Assembly: GCA_031254075.1 (NCBI GenBank)
Contig: JAIRVD010000239.1
Coordinates: 1 to 6,476, forward strand
DNA: 6,476 nucleotides
Reading direction: 5' to 3'
Source of the DNA: Clostridiales bacterium
Lineage (GTDB): Bacteria > Bacillota > Clostridia > Lachnospirales > WQUN01
The notes under the pieces: generated by a model
The model's input: the letters and a program-made list of their open reading frames with translations, nothing else
Told to the model about the DNA's origin: nothing
Databases searched by the model: none
Made by a program: the position numbers and the translations under genes
Shown: positions 1 through 4,732 of the stretch, piece after piece
Position numbering within the stretch: the first letter of the stretch is position 1
Layout of the letters: the number at the start of each line of letters is the position of its first letter

Positions 1-323
1 ATATTTTCAAAAGTGTTGTGACCGCTTGCGCCCTGCACCGCAAGCGTGCGCAATTCTTTAAGCAACTGATCGTTTATATTATTGACAGTCGATTCCGTAA
101 CCTGCATCCACGACATGCCCTGTTCGACATTGCGTTGATACTGCGCGTTTTCGTTCACGGATGTACGGAAAATCAACGCACGCGCCGCAATAATCGGATT
201 ATCCGACGGTCGTTGAATTTTCTTTCCCGTTTCGATTTGCCGAATAATTGAATCAAGGCTCCGCATATTGCGGTTAATATGCATAAGAGTAGTATTTGTA
301 ATCATTACATTTGTTAAACGCAT
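1..323 (-). CDS. flgL: Second FlgL-family hook-filament junction protein, 5' part only (C-terminus beyond left edge)
   Basis: The reading frame opens with ATG at 323-321 and stays open for 107 codons to the left edge. It encodes the N-terminal D0/D1 region of a FlgL (HAP3) protein, which is exported by the flagellar type III apparatus and sits between FlgK and the flagellin filament. The start MRLTN, QIETGKKIQRPSD (residues 29-41) and the following RNV...GMSWMQVTES helix are the conserved N-terminal block of the FlgL/flagellin superfamily. By hand alignment about 39 of the first 80 residues match the FlgL encoded at 381-1862, so the two are paralogs, not copies. It lacks a six-residue insertion present in that paralog near residue 84, giving a more canonical LLKELRTLAVQGAS stretch. 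A ribosome binding site AGGGG lies 7 nt before the ATG. Whether the gene is full length cannot be seen. A flagellin is the alternative, but the RPSD motif and the place beside FlgL favour FlgL. Confidence 0.88.
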   Translation of the reverse strand, partial: MRLTNVMITNTTLMHINRNMRSLDSIIRQIETGKKIQRPSDNPIIAARALIFRTSVNENAQYQRNVEQGMSWMQVTESTVNNINDQLLKELRTLAVQGASGHNTFEN

Positions 324-330
324 AATATTA

Positions 331-335
331 CCCCT
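331..335 (-). promoter_or_regulatory. Ribosome binding site of the second flgL
   Basis: On the minus strand the bases read AGGGG followed by 7 nt (TAATATT) and then ATG at 323-321. The 11 nt before this ATG match the corresponding 11 nt before the upstream flgL start at nine positions, which suggests the leader was duplicated with the gene. Confidence 0.7.
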
Positions 336-340
336 ATCAA

Positions 341-357
341 GCAGAGCGGTTCTCTGC
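341..357 (-). other. Intergenic hairpin between the two flgL genes
   Basis: GCAGAG (341-346) and CTCTGC (352-357) form a perfect 6-bp inverted repeat around a 5-nt loop. It lies in the 57-nt gap between the flgL genes. On the transcribed (minus) strand it is followed after 5 nt by the AGGGG ribosome binding site and not by a T-run, so it does not look like an intrinsic terminator for this operon. It could modulate translation of the second flgL or protect a processed mRNA end. On the plus strand a T-run does follow, but nothing is encoded on that strand. The stem is short, so function is an inference. Confidence 0.45.
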
Positions 358-380
358 ATATTAAATTTTTTTGAAAAATA

Positions 381-1862
381 TTACCTGTTAATAAAATCTG
401 CCAGCGAAAGCTGAACCGTTCTTGCTATTGCCTGTAACGCGAAACCATAGGCGGATTCCGCGCCGTTTTTGCGGAAAATTGTTCCCGAAAGGTCGGTGTC
501 TTCGTTATCGGAAAGAAGCTCGGTATACGCAACTTCTTCTTCCTCCAAGCGAATGCCTATCATTTCGAGCCGCGCCATATTCGCTCCGAGAGAAGTATGT
601 TCGCGTTGAGCTTGACCTGCGTGGTCCATGATATATTTAAGCATGTTATTGATTCTGTCGTGAATCGCGGAGGAAAACATTGCTTGTTCGTCTGATAAAA
701 ATTTTTGCACCGAATCATTTAAGTCGTCATCTGTTAAGCTGTGCGGAGGACTGCGAAAATATTCTTCGATTACGCGCGGGTCGGAAGTAATGAGCGAATC
801 CGCAAACTCAAAAAGATGTTTTAAATCCGCGAAAAGCGCCGCCGAAAGAACATCTCTCGCATGAGAATTAATCGTAACATACGCGCCGGGCGAAATTTCC
901 GCTTGTATATTTTGCCCGTCCGTATTGTAATTTACTGCAACGCCGCCTGTAATTTCAGTTGATTGGAAATAAACAATCGGATTTAATTCGCCCGTCATGA
1001 CATTGCTTTTTTCATAAGTTACATTTAATCCGCCCGCATTTTGCATAAGCTCGCGAACGGCGTCGGTCATAATAAGCTCGCCCGTGTCTTGAATATGATG
1101 GATGACGGGATTTCCCATTGCGTCGAAATCAGCGGGACGATACGCGACAGCATCGTCGGAAGTTATTGTGACAATCGTAACAGCCGTGCCGTCCGCCAAA
1201 GTAATACCCAAAGCAGGCGCGCCTGCGGGGGTTGCCGAAGTGAAAGAAACCTCATCATATGGAAGTTTTACTAAATTTATTTTAATATCCTCGGGCATAC
1301 TCGTCGGCGAAGCTCTGTGAAACGCCAGCGTCTTTTCGATATTCTCCATGCCGAAGGTTTGTGTAATTACAAAACTGCGACCGGTCATATCTGTTTTTAA
1401 AACAGGCGGTTGGTCTATGTGGAAGCCCGAAAATACATATCTGTTCAAATATGTTTGGTTCATGTCAACGCCGTACATTTGTTTGTAAAGCTCTTCGATT
1501 TCCGTAAGAATCGCGCGCTGGTCATCCAAGGTATTCGTGCCTGTTTGCGCGGCTTGAATTAATAATGTGTTTAATTCCTGCATAATGCTCGGCTGTGTTG
1601 CCGTGCCCGTCAAAATGCTGTTAAACGCCGCTTCGGAAACTTCCATCCACGCCATTGCCTGCTGAACATTTCGCGTAAACTGTTCCGACTCCGATAAAAT
1701 CGTGCGAATGCGCAGCGAACGCGCCGAAATCAACGGGTCGTCCGACGGACGCTGGATTTGTTTTCCCGTTTCGATTTGCGTAACAAGTTTATTTAAGTAG
1801 CGCGCGTTTTTCCAAATATTATTCATCGCGCCGCCGTAAGTCATTGAGTTCGTTACTCGCAT
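381..1862 (-). CDS. flgL: Flagellar hook-filament junction protein FlgL (HAP3)
   Basis: This complete 493-residue protein is a FlgL, the junction protein between FlgK and the flagellin filament, secreted unfolded by the flagellar export apparatus without a cleaved signal peptide. The N-terminal block has MRVTN, QIETGKQIQRPSDDP (residues 29-43) and RNVQQAMAWMEVSEAAF (64-80). The C-terminal block (about 420-493) has LGANMARLEMIGIRLEEEE, ELLSDNEDTDLS, then ESAYGFALQAIARTVQLSL, the paired helix of the FlgL/flagellin family. The middle (about 150-400) is a variable outer domain containing NVMTGELNPIVYF, similar to long clostridial FlgL proteins; the enteric protein is only about 317 residues. No cysteine is present. 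The ATG at 1862 follows an AGGGGG site by 7 nt; this site overlaps the TAG stop of the preceding flgK, and the genes are 11 nt apart, so translation is probably coupled. The stop is TAA. A flagellin is less likely because of length, the RPSDDP motif and the position after flgK. Confidence 0.95.
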   Translation of the reverse strand: MRVTNSMTYGGAMNNIWKNARYLNKLVTQIETGKQIQRPSDDPLISARSLRIRTILSESEQFTRNVQQAMAWMEVSEAAFNSILTGTATQPSIMQELNTLLIQAAQTGTNTLDDQRAILTEIEELYKQMYGVDMNQTYLNRYVFSGFHIDQPPVLKTDMTGRSFVITQTFGMENIEKTLAFHRASPTSMPEDIKINLVKLPYDEVSFTSATPAGAPALGITLADGTAVTIVTITSDDAVAYRPADFDAMGNPVIHHIQDTGELIMTDAVRELMQNAGGLNVTYEKSNVMTGELNPIVYFQSTEITGGVAVNYNTDGQNIQAEISPGAYVTINSHARDVLSAALFADLKHLFEFADSLITSDPRVIEEYFRSPPHSLTDDDLNDSVQKFLSDEQAMFSSAIHDRINNMLKYIMDHAGQAQREHTSLGANMARLEMIGIRLEEEEVAYTELLSDNEDTDLSGTIFRKNGAESAYGFALQAIARTVQLSLADFINR

Positions 1863-1869
1863 GATATTT

Positions 1870-1875
1870 CCCCCT
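1870..1875 (-). promoter_or_regulatory. Ribosome binding site of flgL, overlapping the flgK stop codon
   Basis: The minus strand reads CTAGGGGGAAATATCATG. TAG (1876-1874) ends the upstream flgK, and its last two bases begin the AGGGGG site, which is 7 nt before the flgL ATG. Ribosomes finishing flgK would sit on this site, which favours translational coupling and matched production of the two junction proteins. Confidence 0.8.
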
Positions 1876-4714
1876 AGAAGTTTCCGAGTTTATTTATTAA
1901 TGTGTCGTAAATCGTATCAATTACATTTAACAATTTCGAAGATGCGATAAATAAATTCTGAAAACGAACAAGATTAAGCATTTCTTCTTCCGTATCGACG
2001 CTCGAAACGGAAAGGCGTTGGTTATGTGTCTGCATCGTGACTTCTTCATAACTTTCTCGGAACATAAGCGCCTGATTATTATCCACCGCAAGGTGATTGC
2101 TTGTCGCTATAATGAAATCCATCAAGCTTCCTTCGCGGAACAAGCTGTTATCTATAAAAATCGAAAGGAATCCGTGAATTACATCGTTGTTTGCCTGCCC
2201 GATATTAGCGTTGCCCGAAGCCGCAAGCAGCCTCGGGTCGGAAATAATGTCGGGGTTAACGATAAAGTTAAGCGCGTTGAACTGACTGTAATCCAATGTA
2301 TACATGGGATTGCCCGTCGAATCCCTCGCAACATTCGCAGGAGGATTCGGGTCGGAAACCGTAACAAGATTTCCGTTTGCGTCGCGTTGCGGATTACCCG
2401 CCGCATCCGCAAGAATCCACATGCGCAGACTGTTGAACGGGTCATTCGGGTCAACAACGACTCCGGGTGCGCCCGTAACCGAGTCCTTGAATGTAAAGAA
2501 CATCGCGTTAGTGTTTTCGCCGTTCGCGTTATAGCCGTAAATATGCCCGACAGTTCCGGCAATCGGGTCGCCGTCCAAATTCTTTCCCTCATTCATTGCG
2601 CGCGCAAATGTGCGCACCAAGTGGTTAAGCTGATTCATATAAAACGGGATGCCCTTGAACGTTGTTGTTGTTCCGTGAGTTACGGATTGCCCGACGGGTA
2701 ATGCCCCCGCAGCCGTTTGGATATTCGCAATGCTGTCTGCGAAATCCGTTCCGAACCCGCCGATTGCGTCGGTTAACTCGCCGGCTCTGAAGGCTTCAAG
2801 GTCGGCCAGCGGCGAATAAACGGTAAGCGGTGTGGTTGGCGTTGTAAGTCCTGCGGCAACGGCTTGCATGTTCGCAATTTCGGTTTGAAGCGCGGTAATA
2901 TATGTGCGGTAAAATGTCGCGTCACCCGCTTCAAGACCCGCTTCAATGCGGTTTGCGCGTTCATTCGCCAAATGCTCTGTTTCCTGCGCTATGCCAATCG
3001 CCCATTCAAGCTGAACTTCAATGCGCTCGGCTAAGGTTAAAATTTGATTTATTTGATTTAACGCATTGGTTAAATTTGCCATATTTGTGTTTGCGGCGGT
3101 TATTGCGGCATCCAGCGTTGTAATATTGGTAACTCCCGCAATACCCAGTGTCGTGAAAACATTTGCCATGTCGTTTAATCTGTCTTCCAACGCTTGGGTG
3201 AGCGGCGGGGATGCCGTAAGATTCGTTTGAACGCTTGCAATTCTTGTAAAAACAGCGTTTGCGGCGGGCACGCCGACAGTTGTTAAACGCGCGGACAATG
3301 CCGTAAGCTCCGTGTTTAAATTCGTTGCGAATGTTGCGGGTGTAATTGTTCCGGCGGTTATGTCATTCAAAAGTGTTTGAATATTATTCAAAATCGTATT
3401 TGTCGCGGCGTCGCTGCCGGTCCCGCCAAGCGCAGTTGTAACCGCAGTTTCGACTGCGGAACGCAAACTCGGAAAACCGACTGCCGTAATAATTTGAGAG
3501 CGAAGCGCCGGAATGGTCGCGTTAAAATTGCTCCAGGTTGTACGTGCCGTGGTAAGACCGTTGATATATGCCTGCGCCCCCGCGGTATCCGAAGAACCTC
3601 CGAGCGCGGCCAAAGTCGTAGTTCGGGCTGTTACCCACGTGGGCAGGTTTGTTTGCAAAGTAGCTAATTGCCCGGTAAGTCCGTTAAGATAATCTGCTGT
3701 TCTTTGTAACGCGGCAAGTTGTTCTGCAATCAATAACTGCCCGGTTAATGTCGCATCGGCGGTAATTTGTCCGCCGTTGCCGTCGCGCACGTCAATGATT
3801 CCTTTGAGTTTTCCTGTTAAAGTCGGGCTGTAAATATCAAATTTTACGCCCGTTCCCGAAAAAAAGATATCATAAAGACCCGCGATATCCATTTCATTGC
3901 GGCGTGTGCCGGAAAGATAGTTATGCGGGTCGTCGCGTGCTACGAGTTCGAGGCGGCTGAAACGTGTGTGGTCGATAAAATCGTAACCGTTTATCATTAT
4001 GGAAAGCCGCTTGTCGTTTGCCATGCCGGGGCGGCTGTAATCGCGTTCTTCAACTTGCACGTTTACAAGGCTCGAAAGCCGGTCAATCAAAAGTGCGCGT
4101 TGGTCGCGCAAGTCGTTTGCGTGAGAACCGTCGCGTTCAAACAAATGAATTTGCTCGTTCAGCGCGGCAATTTGCGAGCCGAGGCTGTTGATTGTGACAA
4201 CTACATCCGCGAATTCGCGATTAAGGTCTTGCTGTTGGCTTTGCAGCGACAACGCGTTCTGACGGACTTGCTCCGCGAGAGAATATCCGGTAGTCGTAAC
4301 ATTCGTGCGGAAGGTAGATTCGTGCGCGCGCGTTGTAAGGTCTTGAAGCGTAGAATAAAAATTGCTGAACGTGCGCATAACGCCGACGTTAGGAATTTGG
4401 TTGAAAACCGTTTCGACGAAATTTAAATAAGTATTAACGGAAGTGTATTGCCCGTGAACCGCAGTCTGCGTCCAATATTTTCTGTCAAGAAACTTGTCGC
4501 GAATCTGAATTATCGAGTTCACCTGCGAACCCGTTCCGTACATACCCTTGCTGTCGCCCAAATACAACGGACGCGCCGCAGACATTTGCGCAACCTGACG
4601 CGAATATCCGGGAATTTCCGCATTTGCAATATTATGTGAAGTTACATTCAAAGCCGCGCGAGCTGTTTGCAAGCCCGTCGTGGCGACATGAAAACCGAAA
4701 AATGCAGAGCGCAT
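1874..4714 (-). CDS. flgK: Flagellar hook-associated protein FlgK (HAP1), 946 residues with a large central insertion
   Basis: FlgK is the first junction protein on the distal hook and links it to FlgL. The N-terminus (about 1-50) carries the family block: GLQTARAALNVTSHNIANA and PGYSRQV. Next come the D1 helices with DLTTRAHESTFRTNV (about 126-140), INSLGSQIAALNEQI (about 175-189) and ANDLRDQRALLIDRLSSLVNV (199-219). The C-terminus ends with SVSSVDTEEEMLNLVRFQNLFIASSKLLNVIDTIYDTLIN, the usual D0 helix, though Ser replaces the Gly common in 'SGV'. GKLKGIIDVRDGNGG (301-315) and FKGIPFYMNQLNHLVRTFARAMN (686-708) are normally close, but here about 365 Ala/Thr/Leu-rich residues lie between them, making the protein far longer than the 553-residue Salmonella FlgK. 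A TTG at 4720 is also in frame, but the AGGAGG site is only 2 nt from it and 8 nt from the ATG at 4714, so ATG is chosen. No cysteine. It follows another flgK-like gene by 18 nt. Confidence 0.95.
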   Translation of the reverse strand: MRSAFFGFHVATTGLQTARAALNVTSHNIANAEIPGYSRQVAQMSAARPLYLGDSKGMYGTGSQVNSIIQIRDKFLDRKYWTQTAVHGQYTSVNTYLNFVETVFNQIPNVGVMRTFSNFYSTLQDLTTRAHESTFRTNVTTTGYSLAEQVRQNALSLQSQQQDLNREFADVVVTINSLGSQIAALNEQIHLFERDGSHANDLRDQRALLIDRLSSLVNVQVEERDYSRPGMANDKRLSIMINGYDFIDHTRFSRLELVARDDPHNYLSGTRRNEMDIAGLYDIFFSGTGVKFDIYSPTLTGKLKGIIDVRDGNGGQITADATLTGQLLIAEQLAALQRTADYLNGLTGQLATLQTNLPTWVTARTTTLAALGGSSDTAGAQAYINGLTTARTTWSNFNATIPALRSQIITAVGFPSLRSAVETAVTTALGGTGSDAATNTILNNIQTLLNDITAGTITPATFATNLNTELTALSARLTTVGVPAANAVFTRIASVQTNLTASPPLTQALEDRLNDMANVFTTLGIAGVTNITTLDAAITAANTNMANLTNALNQINQILTLAERIEVQLEWAIGIAQETEHLANERANRIEAGLEAGDATFYRTYITALQTEIANMQAVAAGLTTPTTPLTVYSPLADLEAFRAGELTDAIGGFGTDFADSIANIQTAAGALPVGQSVTHGTTTTFKGIPFYMNQLNHLVRTFARAMNEGKNLDGDPIAGTVGHIYGYNANGENTNAMFFTFKDSVTGAPGVVVDPNDPFNSLRMWILADAAGNPQRDANGNLVTVSDPNPPANVARDSTGNPMYTLDYSQFNALNFIVNPDIISDPRLLAASGNANIGQANNDVIHGFLSIFIDNSLFREGSLMDFIIATSNHLAVDNNQALMFRESYEEVTMQTHNQRLSVSSVDTEEEMLNLVRFQNLFIASSKLLNVIDTIYDTLINKLGNF
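2666..3769 (-). other. Large Ala/Thr-rich insertion domain inside FlgK
   Basis: About 368 codons separate GKLKGIIDVRDGNGG from FKGIPFYMNQLN, two blocks that lie close together in ordinary FlgK proteins. The segment is dominated by Ala, Thr, Leu and Asn, has no Cys, and has few aromatic residues until its end. It opens with spaced copies of LTG(K/Q)L. The part encoded around 2850-3110 (MANLTNALNQINQILTLAERIEV, then IEVQLEWAIGIAQETEHLANE) has the leucine spacing expected of long helices or coiled coil. Codon choice looks like the rest of the gene and the frame is uninterrupted, so it is a translated part of the protein and not an inserted element. By analogy with FlgK structure it should project from the outer surface of the junction; its function is unknown to me. 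Confidence 0.75.
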
Positions 4715-4722
4715 GAGCAAAA

Positions 4723-4728
4723 CCTCCT
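4723..4728 (-). promoter_or_regulatory. Ribosome binding site that sets the flgK start at 4714
   Basis: The minus strand reads AGGAGG, then TTTTGCTC, then ATG. Spacing to the ATG at 4714 is 8 nt, which is optimal, while the in-frame TTG at 4720 is only 2 nt away. The site occupies the 18-nt gap after the TAA stop of the upstream flgK-like gene. Confidence 0.85.
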
Positions 4729-4732
4729 ATTT

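Larger units (their letters stand above)
324..385 (-). repeat. Pair of 9-nt direct repeats bounding the flgL-flgL gap
   Basis: GGTAATATT occurs on the minus strand at 385-377, across the TAA stop of the upstream flgL, and again at 332-324, between the ribosome binding site and start of the second flgL. The two copies flank the AT-rich gap containing the hairpin. They may be a relic of the tandem duplication or a chance match in AT-rich sequence. Confidence 0.35.

Noticed and set aside
341..370. Hairpin plus T-run as an intrinsic terminator
   Set aside because: The T-run follows the hairpin only on the plus strand, where no gene ends. On the transcribed minus strand the stem is followed by TTGAT and a ribosome binding site.
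324..380. Possible promoter in the flgL-flgL gap
   Set aside because: A TTAATAT stretch resembles a -10 box, but there is no matching -35 box and no flagellar sigma factor (sigma-28) TAAA...GCCGATAA pattern. AT-richness alone is not enough.
381..1862. Flagellin instead of FlgL
   Set aside because: The GKQIQRPSDDP motif, the length of 493 residues with a NPIVYF-containing middle domain, and the place directly after flgK all point to FlgL. Typical flagellin N-termini (INHN..ALNT..) are absent.
2018..2701. 227-residue open frame on the plus strand
   Set aside because: It lies wholly opposite the long FlgK frame, is Arg/Val-rich with no recognisable domain, and has no good ribosome binding site. 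It is a shadow of the FlgK codon pattern.
2666..3769. Insertion as a mobile element or intein in flgK
   Set aside because: There are no terminal inverted repeats, target duplications, transposase-like frame or intein splice-junction residues (no Cys at all), and the segment is in frame with similar codon use.
3923..4426. 167-residue open frame on the plus strand
   Set aside because: It is antisense to strongly conserved FlgK helices, and its cysteine-containing, Arg-rich translation resembles no family I know. A shadow frame.
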